From NCBI GenBank assembly GCA_030142905.1, contig JASJOG010000003.1, positions 4,362,001-4,426,000 on the forward strand: a stretch of 64,000 nucleotides of DNA. Reading direction: 5' to 3'. Within the stretch, counting starts at the first letter, position 1. Every line of letters starts with the position of its first letter. The translations under genes and the position numbers were made by a program. Below are positions 10,074 to 19,279 of this stretch, piece after piece. The notes below the pieces were generated by a model. It saw only the letters and a list, made by a program, of their open reading frames with translations, ran no database searches and had not been told where the DNA came from. The stretch is from Heliopora coerulea. Taxonomy: Eukaryota; Cnidaria; Anthozoa; Scleralcyonacea; Helioporidae.

Positions 10074-10350
10074 TTAATAGGGGTCGTAATTACATTCTTG
10101 CTTTTGTAAAGGAAATGGCTGGTTTAGAAGTCAGCGATATAACATGTCACAGACTTTTTCAATTAAGAAAGTAAATCGTTATTGTTTCTCAAGATTTATT
10201 TTCATTTATCACTAATCTGTCTTTCGTAATGTACATTTGGTTTGAGTGGCCGTATTAACGAGGTCAATTTATAAAGGAATATATACGTTGGGATTTCACA
10301 ATGTGGCCGTTGGCCGCATTAACGGGGCGGCCGCATTGGGTCCACCGAGA

Positions 10351-10400
10351 GGGGGGCAAGGGGGGCAAGGGGCAAGGGGGGCAAGGGGGGCAAGGGGGGG
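10351..10400 (+). repeat. G-rich (GGGGGGCAA)n tract
   Basis: Runs of four to seven G separated by CAA, repeated about six times: at least four G-runs in 50 bp, so G-quadruplex formation is possible on the + strand. It lies at the decayed right end of the pogo-like element. Confidence 0.9.
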
Positions 10401-10865
10401 CAGATTGCCTCAGGGCTTCGTACTCTGAGGGGCCTCAGATTGTAAGGGCCTTATTGTTAAGAATTCCCAAAAGGCCTTAAAGCTATCTTACATAAGTTTT
10501 ATAATATACCTAACATTCTGAAGTTTATTTATTTGTTTGATCGTTTAATATCCGTTGTAGTACTACAGTTTTAATTTAAGCGGAGGATTCTGGCCAATGT
10601 TTTGTTTTTATTCCGCTGATCCCAAACATAATTGCAGGCTCATAAGACTTGGTGACATGACATTTCTGATTTTCTAGCATTTGAATCCATTTATATGTTG
10701 GTTGTCGGATTTAAAATAACTTCTAAAGAGGAACTGAGATAGGATTCTTACAAATAATGGTAAAATGAAAAGAAGATTTCAATCTGGCAGTGCCAAAAGA
10801 AAGATAAAATCGAAACATCAGGTAAAAAACGTCAGATAAAAATCCTACGAGGGGTAACACGTCAA
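10401..10865. other. Intergenic, nothing recognised
   Basis: No coding frame with family motifs, and no clear repeat ends. Confidence 0.55.
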
Positions 10866-10871
10866 CGGTAA

Positions 10872-10909
10872 GAATTAGGGTTAGGATTAGGGTTTGGATT
10901 AGGGTTAGG
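10872..10909. repeat. Interstitial telomere-like repeat
   Basis: Five TTAGGG-type units, several with variant spacers (ATTAGGGTTAGG, GGGTTTGG). The vertebrate-type TTAGGG repeat is also the telomere repeat of cnidarians and many other animals. Confidence 0.85.
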
Positions 10910-10965
10910 ATATCAAGTAAATAAAAGTACTTAATTTTCCAGTCCCAGTCTCCACACTGAAACCT

Positions 10966-11034
10966 GGTCTCAGTGGGTCGTTCTAGTGCCGACCGGTATC
11001 CAGAAGGTGCGAGTACAAATCCCACTCGAGTCAA
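10966..11034 (+). mobile_element. tRNA-like SINE head, degenerate
   Basis: A B-box-like GAGTACAAATCCC follows an A-box-like GTCTCAGTGGGTCG stretch 40 nt upstream. It has no cloverleaf-grade pairing. It leads into the repeated block starting at about 11086. Confidence 0.45.
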
Positions 11035-11234
11035 CATTTTTCAGTTGACTTTGGCAGTGTTAGATTATCATGAAAAGTTTCTGTTCATCACTGTAAGACG
11101 ATGGCTTTTGAATATTTTGTAGTATTTAACCGGACAGCGTTCGTGGTCAATTGTTTGAGGAGTGGGATAAAATACTCAACGTCCACGGACCACTGGACTT
11201 GTCCAGGCCGTGACAGACTTTAGATGCTCTCAGT

Positions 11235-12320
11235 GATATAAAAATAGGATGCTGCGTAGGTAGTATAAACAGGGCCGCCGAGAGGTTTTGTGGGGCCCGG
11301 GGCAAAATATCGTTTTGGGGCTCTTGATGACGTCATATATGTAACCATAAATCAGTGACGTAATTATGGAGCTGACGAGGGCCTTTACGAAATTTGTGTT
11401 AGGGACCCCCGTCTCCCTTTTGGGGCCCCAACGCTCTGAAACGCTGTTTCTCTGCATTTTGAGGGCAGTAACCATTGCTCTAACCCAACTGCCGTCCGTT
11501 ATGTCACTGTCTTTAATCTTCGTTACGTCAAAAACGCAAAGCTCAAACATTTTAGGGGGCCCCTGTCAAGTAGGGGGCCCGGGCCAAGTTGCCACTCCTG
11601 CTCCCCCTTTCGGCGGCCCTGAGTATAAAACAGCACAAGAAGTTAAAACGGGTTGGTAGATTGCCGAATTTATGATAAAGAATTCTAACGTTTTGAATTA
11701 TGGCCCTTCGTCAAAGAGTGAAATTAACTAATGAAATGTGAGAAATAAAAACAAACAAATCAACGACCAAACAACAACAAGGAAGTCACTTGCTATTTTT
11801 AACGGTGATCAGTAAACCGGCCCGGGGAGAAACCGCCAGAGGCCCCAGGGGAATAAAAATTTGTATTCGGTAAAAATGAAAACAAAGCCAAGGGTTTTCC
11901 CTTATTTCCCCAGTGTTATAAGCTAATGTTTCTATCTGCCCGTGCTGGATAAAAACAAAAATTTATAAGGTCGTTAAATAAGAGAAAACGTTCGTTGAGC
12001 CTATGGGTATGAGTAGTTCCAAGCTTGAAAATGGGACGCCTTTCTTGTCAGTTGTCTCTTGCGGCTATCATTGCCACCCGAGATGGATGAGATGGCGCAG
12101 ACTTTCATATCCGAAATAGAATGGTTTGCGCTGTTGAAACGCCGGGCGACAAGCTTGTCAACATCGTTGTTCCTTACGGAACGAAGATGCTCGGCAAACC
12201 TGTCAGAAAGACGTCGGCCAGTTTCTCCGATATAAAGTTTGGAACATTTATTGCAAGATATGCAATAAATGATGTTGGAGGAGGTGCATGTGAAATTATG
12301 CCGCTTTCCACACAGGTATT
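11235..12320 (-). mobile_element. Penelope-like element 3' end with GIY-YIG, copy C
   Basis: Contains the endonuclease end of the PLE polyprotein (11916-12324) and a 3' non-coding region collinear with copy A. A hAT MITE (11270-11621) interrupts the last part. The reverse transcriptase domain is missing (5' truncation). Inserted inside the dispersed block 11086-12658. Confidence 0.88.
11270..11621. mobile_element. hAT MITE with perfect 8-bp duplication
   Basis: Ends CAGGGCCGCCGAGAGG (11270-11285) and CCTTTCGGCGGCCCTG (11606-11621). AGTATAAA at 11262-11269 is repeated at 11622-11629. The flanking PLE is continuous once it is removed, as copy A shows near 5020. Confidence 0.93.
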
Positions 12321-12324
12321 TCAT
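11916..12324 (-). pseudogene. PLE GIY-YIG endonuclease domain, frameshifted
   Basis: The - strand frame from 12324 reads a C-x2-C pair (YCISCNKC), then KLYIGETGRRLSDRFAEHL, the GIY-YIG nuclease signature of EN+ Penelope-like elements; YIG, the conserved Arg (GRRLSDR) and a His (EHL) are visible. After the NDSRKRQ block the reading shifts frame near 12050, and the downstream segment (PIFKLGTTH, LNERF, then a stop at 11916-11918) continues the normal PLE C-terminus in another frame. The enzyme nicks target DNA for target-primed reverse transcription. With no RT domain and a frameshift this copy is dead. Assignment is firm. Confidence 0.88.
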
Positions 12325-12658
12325 TGCCTAATTCAGGATCGTTTCCCTGTGAAATGTCGCTCGACTGAAGACGTCGGGATGTATTTCTGGCTCGAAACAA
12401 AAATGCAAGGCAAACAGCCACCAGATAACTCGTTGCAAAGCTACTTGTTATTTAATTAATTTTTAGTCACCAAATTATCCTTCGGCAAAACAGCTATCCA
12501 CTTAAGTCTTTCTCACTTCTCGAGTGGCTTGTGGATGATGACTTTTATCGTATTCAACCAGTAATGCTTTCATCAGGATTTTAAAACCTCACGAGAAAGT
12601 TTAACACCGTCTTCTTTGTGTAAATTTATCGTTGAACCCTTTGTGTTGAGGTGCCGCT

Positions 12659-13312
12659 GAATGCTTAGTTGAAAATACGTAAGAGTTGCAGATTTGTACG
12701 CCATTTTTCTTTTTTACGGAAGTTTTACCGTGGAAAAAGTACGTCTTTTACTTCCCTCTTCTCGTCCTTCTTTCGACAAAACTTGCTCAAGGTTTGCTTG
12801 TCGTATTTTGTTGTATGTTTTGTATTTTCCGACTTTTGGTCAGAATTAAAAATGCAGAACTCACTCATGTCTTCTTTGTTTATTTCGTCGGTTTCACAGT
12901 TCTTTTCATCTTCGTCACCGAAGTCTTGTACCTCCGGATGACTACTTAGCAAAAATCTTTATCACCGCACATCTTAGATTCTTGTAACCAAGTTTGAGAT
13001 AATGTAGAATTTATCCGATTTTTTAAGTCAAAAAAATGTCAAAAAAATATTCAAACATGAGCTGTCCGTAATGCTGATATCTGACTGATAATGCTGATAT
13101 CCAACCTATGAGAATGCTCCACTTTTAAGACGGAAAGTCTGGCCATCTAATAAAAAATCTTTCTTTAAGGCAAAATGAGTGAGAAGTTTGATTGGAAAAC
13201 AACACGAAATAATTCAAGATCGTAACCAATACAGGTTCTTGATATTATCATCCATTGTTTAACAATTTAATCGTGAGGATGGATCTCTTAGCATTTGTTA
13301 AACCGTTAAAGG
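12659..13312. other. Intergenic, nothing recognised
   Basis: Short frames in both directions (12669-12952) overlap each other and have no domain; they look like chance. Confidence 0.55.
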
Positions 13313-13313
13313 T

Positions 13314-13849
13314 TACCATATTTACTCGAACAAACGCCGCGGCGTTTATTGAATTTTTTGCGCTGAGGCTGCGGCGTTTATTGCAAAGTTTATTCCAATA
13401 GAACTGACGCAGTTATTAAAGAACTTCCTAGACGTAAACGCTGACAACAAACTATTCGCGAAGGTCACTGGAAAAAGGAAGAGAGAAGTTGGACTAGTTA
13501 TACCGGCAAAATTCTCGGTTTTCACTACGGAACTGCACATAGCTGAAGTTTTGGAGAGAGAGATTTGTAGCAGAGCAGTGAAATATAGCCACTTCGAACT
13601 GAAAAACATTGTATTCGAGAAGAATAAATTTCCGAGACTGGTTTAGATTATGTTGTGCCGTACATTCTTAAGCGTAGTACTCGAGTGTAATTCACTTCAT
13701 ACTTTATTTAGTTAGTTAAGAATGCTTCAACGAAACGCCGCATCGATGAGAATAAATGCGGCGTTTATTCGAGGGCGGCATTTAATAATATTTTCGTTTG
13801 TATTTGCGGCGTTTATTCGAGGGCGGCGTTTAATCGAGTAAATACGGTA
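13314..13849. mobile_element. TIR element with CGGCGTTTATTCGAG subterminal repeats
   Basis: Ends TACCATATTTACTCGAACAA (from 13314) and the complement of TACCGTATTTACTCGATTAA (to 13849). Multiple GCGGCGTTTATTCGAGGGCG units near the right end and inverted ones near the left. 536 bp, no transposase. TA or TTA-type target duplication cannot be fixed. Confidence 0.75.
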
Positions 13850-14260
13850 ATCTCACCGAACGTTTTGTTTTAATAAAACATGAATTGAAATTTTAAACGT
13901 AAATATGACGATTAGCAGTTTAAATATAAAATAATTTCCACTTTAGATTGTTGTTAATTTGTGGCCAAATTGAGTATGGTTTTTTTTTTATTACATTCAC
14001 TCTTCAAGTTATAGTTGGACGATTTGTCTCTGACAATTTTGAAAAATTATCGGTCTTACTCGAAATCTGGGGAGATACACTGGAAGGGTGAGCGAGGGTT
14101 TGTTGCGTACACGCATTTCTAGTAGCGTTCACTGATAGGCGTTATCTTGATCAACAAACGTCATTGAGGTTGAGAGGAAACTAGTACCGACTATCGACTT
14201 ATTACTAACATTACATCGAACTGATCCATTTTTACCAACTGTATTTATAAGTTCTTTGAA

Positions 14261-14686
14261 ATGGAAATCACTGTTCTTGAAAGGTTAATTACAGAATGCC
14301 ACTCAGCAAAAGAAAAGGCATATGCACCGTACAGCAAGTTTTACGTTGGTGCTGCTGTTTTGTGTGAAGATGGAAAGATAATTCAAGGCTGTAACGTTGA
14401 AAACGTCTGTCGCGGACAAGGTTTTTGTGCAGAAAGAGCAGCCGTAGTAACGGCAATTAGTCAAGGATATCGTCGATTCAAAGCAATTGCTGTAACGACT
14501 GATGTAATTGATAAACCCGTGTACCCGTGTGGCGCTTGCCGTCAGTTTATCACTGAATTTGGAACTGATTATGATTTGTACTTGGTTAAACCCGACTCCA
14601 CTTACTTGAGGGTAAACGTTAACGATCTCCTGCCGTTGCCCTTTGGAGCTGACCACCTCAAACTACCAAGAATTAGCAGTGAATGA
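14261..14686 (+). CDS. CDA: Cytidine deaminase, paralogue 1
   Basis: Full-length 141-aa homotetrameric-type cytidine deaminase, which hydrolyses cytidine and deoxycytidine to uridine and deoxyuridine in pyrimidine salvage. The substrate segment FYVGAAV (27-33) is followed by CNVEN (44-48), with Asn45 and Glu47 as ligands of the ribose. The zinc site is intact: Cys56 and catalytic Glu58 in CAERAAV, then Cys90 and Cys93 in PCGACRQ. It is a single exon starting at the first ATG after an in-frame stop. Position 51 is Arg where paralogue 2 and human CDA have Tyr (NACY), and CAERTAI has become CAERAAV. About 74% identical, without gaps, to paralogue 2 at 22881. Catalytic residues suggest an active enzyme; altered substrate or subunit contacts are inference. 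Confidence 0.95.
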   Translation: MEITVLERLITECHSAKEKAYAPYSKFYVGAAVLCEDGKIIQGCNVENVCRGQGFCAERAAVVTAISQGYRRFKAIAVTTDVIDKPVYPCGACRQFITEFGTDYDLYLVKPDSTYLRVNVNDLLPLPFGADHLKLPRISSE

Positions 14687-15610
14687 ACAAATGATATTTT
14701 ATAAACAGAAAGTCAAACGTGCAATGGGACGACGAATGAGCTACAGTATTATACAAAGATTTACCAGAAATTCCCAACTTTCTTGATGTTGCACCCGGAA
14801 CACGAAGTAACTGACCACGTGGTTGAGTACGTTGATATCTCGAAAGACACTCGTTTAAGTATATATGATAAAATGAAATCTTTTGATAGTTTATTAATTT
14901 GTATCTGTTACATAGCATTAGTTTTATGATTTAATGTTTGTCCATAAAATTTCCCTCAGTTTTTGCTACATTTTTACAAGAAATAGAACTCTGGTTAATA
15001 TCCTTGGTTCTGGAACATTGCTATAAAATGCTACCTTTCTAGTTGGAAATGGGCTGGAGAGAAAAAATCTGGGATGTCCTCGATGGTTCCAGAACAGTTG
15101 GCAACTTTGGTTGACCCAACATAGAGTTTGGAACTTCAAGGAATTATTGTCAATGATTGGAAATTCAAGGGTATTCCAAATAACATGGAATTCTTTTGGT
15201 GGGCATAATATATCCATTAAATTCTTCTGAGGTGTGTATCAATCATCAGTTGCTTGAGATTTTAAGAGGCCGGGGATTTACTTTAATTTCATGGACTTCT
15301 TAGAAGGATTTACTTGATTTTTTGTGTTTGCAAGGGTTCATATTTCATCAAAATTTATGGAATTCTTCAGGGGTGGCATATTCTCAAGAATATGTGCCCT
15401 CAAAGGGAGGTTACCAGTATGAAATGGAATAGCCCAATACCATGAAGGTCTGAAACTGGTTTGAACAAATTTAAACCTACTTTTTCAATATTTGATATTA
15501 TTGTGTAAAACATTTCTTTAAGAATATTAATAAGTATGGTTTCTTTGAAATCCATTGAAAAATAGCAGTACATTTTGTCTGTGCTATGAGAATAAAAATT
15601 GAAATGTTTG
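14687..15610 (+). other. Probable 3' region of cytidine deaminase 1, no gene
   Basis: No coding frame. An AATAAA occurs only near 15592, about 900 bp past the stop, so the true poly(A) site is uncertain. The sequence becomes ordinary AT-rich DNA. Confidence 0.4.
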
Positions 15611-15611
15611 T

Positions 15612-15716
15612 TATTTACCCATTAAGAGGCAGGTGCACACTCTATAATTTTTCTCTGTCTTAAGTCAGACAATTTTACTTATCAAGGGGATGAGCTCTGC
15701 CCCTCAATGAGTTAAA
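15612..15716. mobile_element. Short MITE-like repeat (CCCATTAAG family)
   Basis: Begins ACCCATTAAGAGGCAG and ends CTGCCCCTCAATGAGTTAA, an imperfect inverted pair. Related to the two copies at 26625-26826 through shared CATTAAGGGGCAGGG and CATCCCCTTGACGA blocks. Confidence 0.6.
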
Positions 15717-16394
15717 GGAGCTTAATTCCTTAAGGTTTACAAGGTCTCAAGTGCAGATCCCGTTTGTGTCATTGAGGACAATGACATGGTCATATAAAAG
15801 GAAAAGCATTGAAGTTTTTAATGTACCTTCACAACAGTTATGGCTCAAATTAATCTTCTACAGCCCAGTTAAAGGGTGAAGCTGGCAATCAGGCCCAGAA
15901 ATATAAGTTCAACATTTTTCTGTTGAAAAGTAATGACCAAACGTTTAAATGAATTGTTACTAGGGGGAAAAGGCAAAAAGTAACATAATTTCTATATAGG
16001 CTTAAGTGTTTACAAAATCTAGCCATAATGTCCATATCTTTGATTTTGTGTTTAGATGCTATTCTTTTCCCAATGTTTTATTTTGCAGTTTTTGGCCGAA
16101 CTTAATTTTTTATTAGTTTGATGTTATTTCTACATCTTTTATAGAGAGTTTTAATACTGGGCTTGGAAATTCAGAATAACAGAAAATACAAGCTGAAAGA
16201 TGTGGTGAATCACCCCTACTATTGAACCTTCAAACTGTCAAATATGGTCTCTGCCTGAGAATTGAATGGCTAAATGACTGTTTTTATTTAGCCTTTGTCA
16301 GAATCATTAAATACTTTCATTTCTCCAACAAAATCTATGTTTTTGTTTCAGTTTTTACTCATTGTTATTGCTATTAAATGTAGTCTAAATCAGT

Positions 16395-16490
16395 GGTTCC
16401 CAACTTGGGGTCCGCAAAAAATTTTTGGTGGTCCGCCGAGACGAAGGGGTCCGCCGGGTGTCCGCGCAAAAGGAACGTGGTCTGCAGAAG
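16395..16490. mobile_element. hAT-like terminus, single end
   Basis: CAGTGGTTCCCAACTTGGGG, followed by GTCCGC repeats, resembles hAT/Charlie ends. No matching opposite end or target duplication was found. Confidence 0.4.
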
Positions 16491-16860
16491 GTAACTATTT
16501 TTTTTTGGCAAATGACAACCTGCAACATTGGTTCAACTATTTTTTATTGCAAACTACCAGTCAATATCGCAAATTCCGAAGGGTGTAAGTGTAACATAAG
16601 AACTCGTAATTTTGAGGTTTCAACAGGTCACACCTTCATCTCATGTTACATGCAACCACGCTTCGCCTGTTCACCCTGAGCTTTGTTCGGACAGGAAAAG
16701 TTCTCCAGCGCTTATCTGTCCATAAATTAATCATGAGTTCGAAACGATCTGCCATTGGGAAGATTAAACTACGAGGATACAAAGTTGAGTACTTAAAATT
16801 TGGTTTTATTCAATGCCGAACTGAACAAAGTAAACCTGAATGCATCTTTTGAGGAGAGAT

Positions 16861-16899
16861 TTTAAGCAATGAAGCAATGAAGCAATGAAGCAATGAAAC
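16861..16899. repeat. (AGCAATGA)n tandem repeat
   Basis: Four head-to-tail AGCAATGA units just before the fold-back arm at 16935. Confidence 0.9.
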
Positions 16900-16934
16900 C
16901 GGCAAAGCTGCAGTTTCAGTTGGGAAGGGGGTCC

Positions 16935-17090
16935 ACTGTTCATTACCAGAAAATATCCTATCGTTAACGTCAACCTCAAACTCATTAACGCAAAAATACA
17001 TTCATTTTATTGAATCGACATTCATTCAATAACGCCAACTGACGACCATTAACACCATTCTACAATCCAATAACGCAAAAGACATTAGTC
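16935..17090 (+). repeat. Fold-back family arm (internally deleted)
   Basis: Matches the arms at 33805, 42290, 43250 and others: GTTCATTACCAGAAAATAT, CCTCAAACTCATTAACGC, AATACATTCATTTTATT, CTGACGACCATTAACACC in order. It runs directly into a PLE reverse transcriptase fragment, as at 34080. Confidence 0.8.
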
Positions 17091-17880
17091 CGGTTTATTG
17101 CAGGGTCGATTTTAGGTTAAGTAAAATCCCGACATGTATAAAAGGTCGAGGAATAAGCCTATCGAAATTTTTAAATAAACTGAATTTGGCTGCATTATTC
17201 AAATCTCTTTTATTTCGCCGATATGTCGAGAACTGCTTTGCCATTTCTCCCTCTGCTGACCCCATTCTGCTCTGCTGAGCCCGTGTGTTTACCAGTGGTG
17301 GCGCCCGGAATTCTCCGACGCAGGGGCTAACGTCCCCGACGTGGGGGTTCACACACAGGGACCAGGATCACGTCCCCTTTATAATTCCCTTATTTGAAGG
17401 TCGAAAACATGTTACGAGTAGTTTTCGCAAGAATAATCGCAACAACTGAGTAGAAGCAGTTTATTTTTAGATTTGAAGTCGGCAAGAGTTTGTTATCTTT
17501 CTTGGTTAAATCTGTAGCAAGTATTCATAGTTTGTACAATATAAATGTGTTATCGTCAATGTAATTTCCCAACAAATTGCTAATTTTTTCCCGACAGGAG
17601 AGCTGTGGCCCCCTCTGGCACCACCCCTGGTATTTACTCATCGAAATATTATGTCTTCTTGTGTGTTAGAGAGTAATTCCACTCTTCCTTTCTTGGACGT
17701 ACTTCTTAATTGGTCGCACAAACGGCTTTTTAACCTCTGTTAATCGGAAGCCCGCGTTCACCGGTTTATTTACGGATTTTGGTAGTTTTATTCCCTAATC
17801 TTTGAAGCGTTGTCTCGTCCACACCTTACTAAACAGATCCAGCCCTGTTACCATTCTCATGTTATTCTGTGAAACAGAGG
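17090..17880 (+). pseudogene. Penelope-like RT fragment, interrupted
   Basis: Before the MITE the frame reads FRRYVENCFAISPSAD, a decayed form of the PLE catalytic motif RYVDDCF. After the MITE it continues with TLPFLDVLL, then SVNRKPAFTGLFTDF and an IP-stop-SLKR block, which match the C-terminal RT landmarks (LPFLDV and VYRKPTFTGL). Stops and frame changes make it non-functional. A hAT MITE (17293-17629) splits it. The family assignment rests on three ordered motifs and is firm. Confidence 0.82.
17293..17629. mobile_element. hAT-type MITE with 7/8-bp target duplication
   Basis: Ends CAGTGGTGGCGCCC (17293-17306) and the complement of CAGGGGTGGTGCCA (17616-17629). Flanks GTGTTTAC (17285-17292) and GTATTTAC (17630-17637) differ at one base. 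The PLE reading resumes immediately after. Confidence 0.87.
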
Positions 17881-18252
17881 ATCGGGTTTGTCACAAAATT
17901 GGACACAGTTTTGACCTCCCTATTTTCTGGTGCTTATACACAACACAGTCTTTTCTCCTTTAGAACAGAACATTTAGTTTATCACAAAATGGAACACATA
18001 TGGAAAACCCTATAATGGAAAACTAAATAATCCATAAAATTCAAATTAGCATGACAAATGAATTGAAAACAAGAGTGCAAATCATTTACATGATTTATTT
18101 TTATATCCTTGTTCGTCACCCAAGAACATAATCCCAAACAATTACCTAATTTTACAAGCATAACAGAGGAAGTCTGCTGATATGGAGGAAACTCACTAGT
18201 TTCGAAATATATCAAATACAAATACCATCACCTTACGGCCTGCTCCCGGCTT

Positions 18253-18396
18253 GGTCTTGTAGCTCAGTTGGTAGATCGTCGGACTTGTGACCGAAGGTCG
18301 CGGGTTCGAATCCTAGCTGTGGTCTAGTAGTTTTTCTCTAATCTCTACTTGCCCGGTATGGGATTCGTTCAGTTGGAGTAGTGCTAATATATACGG
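18253..18396 (+). mobile_element. tRNA-derived SINE
   Basis: A box TAGCTCAGTTGGTAGA and B box GGTTCGAATCC are nearly canonical. The anticodon stem TCGGA/CCGA can form with a TGT-like anticodon (Thr-like). The acceptor does not close, and a SINE body shared with 4567-4632 follows. I therefore call it a SINE, although its head is the most tRNA-like in the window. Confidence 0.75.
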
Positions 18397-18401
18397 TGGG
18401 A

Positions 18402-19279
18402 CACAACGGCAGCTGCAGATATGTATATACGTCATACAAACATGTGTTAGTAACATTAGTTGCTGCAAATATATGTGTCAGAACACGAGTTGCTGCAAAT
18501 GAGTGTGTAAGATGAGTTGCGGCAAATGTGTGTGTGGGATGAGTTGCTGCAAAAATGTCAGTGTAACATGAGTTGCTGCATATGTGACAGCGCGTTGGTG
18601 AAATTCAAAACAGAAGTCAAAGCAAAATGCTAATGCAACATGGCTGACTAACTGTTACAATCGGAACGAGCTATTATCACAAACTACTTTAATTCTGGAT
18701 TTACCTGCGACAAAATATTACGTTTTTCGTCTCAACCCTACGCTATAAACATGAGCGAACGTAGACTTAGAAAACGGCTAAGAATTTGGGGTGTGAGACG
18801 ACGAAACCTCACTTTGAGCAACGCGCTTGAGCAAGAACTACAGTTGAAGACAGAAGCTCTCCTAAGAAAGCGTCATTCTTTGGCTGGACTTTCTCTTGGT
18901 TTGTCGTCATTGTAGTGACGCACTGGCGTCATTTTCCGCCTTTTCTGACGCACCACGGTTGTGGCAGTACTTGGCTGATAAAACGAAGGAAAGACCACAA
19001 CTACGGCAAAACATTGCGAAGTTATCAGACATGCAACTTTTGCGTGTCACCAGTCTGGTGCCAGTGGCTTGTGAATCTTTCCAGCGCGCTGTCACATATT
19101 CAGCAACTCATGTTACAATGACATGTTTGTAGCAACTCATATCACACACACGTTTGCAGCAACTCATCTTACACACACATTTGTAGCAACTCGTGTTCTG
19201 ACACACACATATTTACAGCAACTAATGTTACTAACATATGTTTGTATGACATATGCACACATCTGCAGCTGCCGTTGTG
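18402..19279. mobile_element. Long-TIR element with GTTGCTGCAAA subrepeats
   Basis: CACAACGGCAGCTGCAGAT (18402-18420) is exactly mirrored at 19261-19279. About 190 bp on each side are imperfect inverted copies built from spaced GTTGCTGCAAA and TGTGTG units. The 500-bp interior holds a reading frame resembling a helix-turn-helix region (18640-18915). It sits immediately after the SINE. I cannot assign it to a known superfamily; no clear target duplication. Confidence 0.75.
18640..18915 (+). pseudogene. HTH-like fragment inside the long-TIR element
   Basis: ATG at 18640 is followed after three codons by a stop (TAA, 18649-18651). The same frame then stays open for 87 codons to TAG at 18913. 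It reads SERAIITNYFNSGFTCDKIL, an interval with AINMSERRLRKRLRIWGVRR, and a charged helix. This resembles the N-terminal helix-turn-helix (YF..GF...IL / S.RTLKR.L...GLRRR) that precedes integrase-like domains in a class of invertebrate multi-copy proteins; that comparison is from memory. No integrase domain follows. Probably a remnant of the element's own protein. Confidence 0.5.

Larger units (their letters stand above)
9287..10347. mobile_element. Degenerate pogo-like element
   Basis: The left end CAGTGGAACCCCGTTAATACG (9287-9307) follows a TA, and a diverged inverted copy ends at about 10347. Units of the type GGCCGTATTAACGAGG recur near both ends. A 14-bp tandem array (9317-9458) and a Harbinger MITE (9834-10073) lie inside. 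No transposase frame is visible. Confidence 0.65.
11086..12658 (-). repeat. Unknown dispersed block, copy 1, split by a PLE
   Basis: 11086-11220 and 12319-12658 match 63515-63650 and 63668-64000 in the same order. The second copy is continuous, so this one was split by the PLE at 11235-12320. On the - strand both copies read a similar peptide (IDHERxPxKYYxIFKSHR) and another of the type ALLVExxKxxHPQAxREVxKT, but both are broken by stops. Sharing of peptides suggests a former coding sequence, perhaps of an unrecognised transposon. I cannot name it. Confidence 0.6.

Noticed and set aside
10246..10428. Gly/Arg-rich 60-codon protein
   Set aside because: It arises from the pogo-like end and the GGGGGGCAA tract.
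13346..13609. 87-codon frame on the - strand
   Set aside because: It lies inside a non-autonomous TIR element and has no domain; likely chance.
18253..18325. Functional tRNA gene
   Set aside because: A and B boxes are good, but acceptor ends do not pair and a SINE body shared with 4567-4632 follows, so it is a SINE head.
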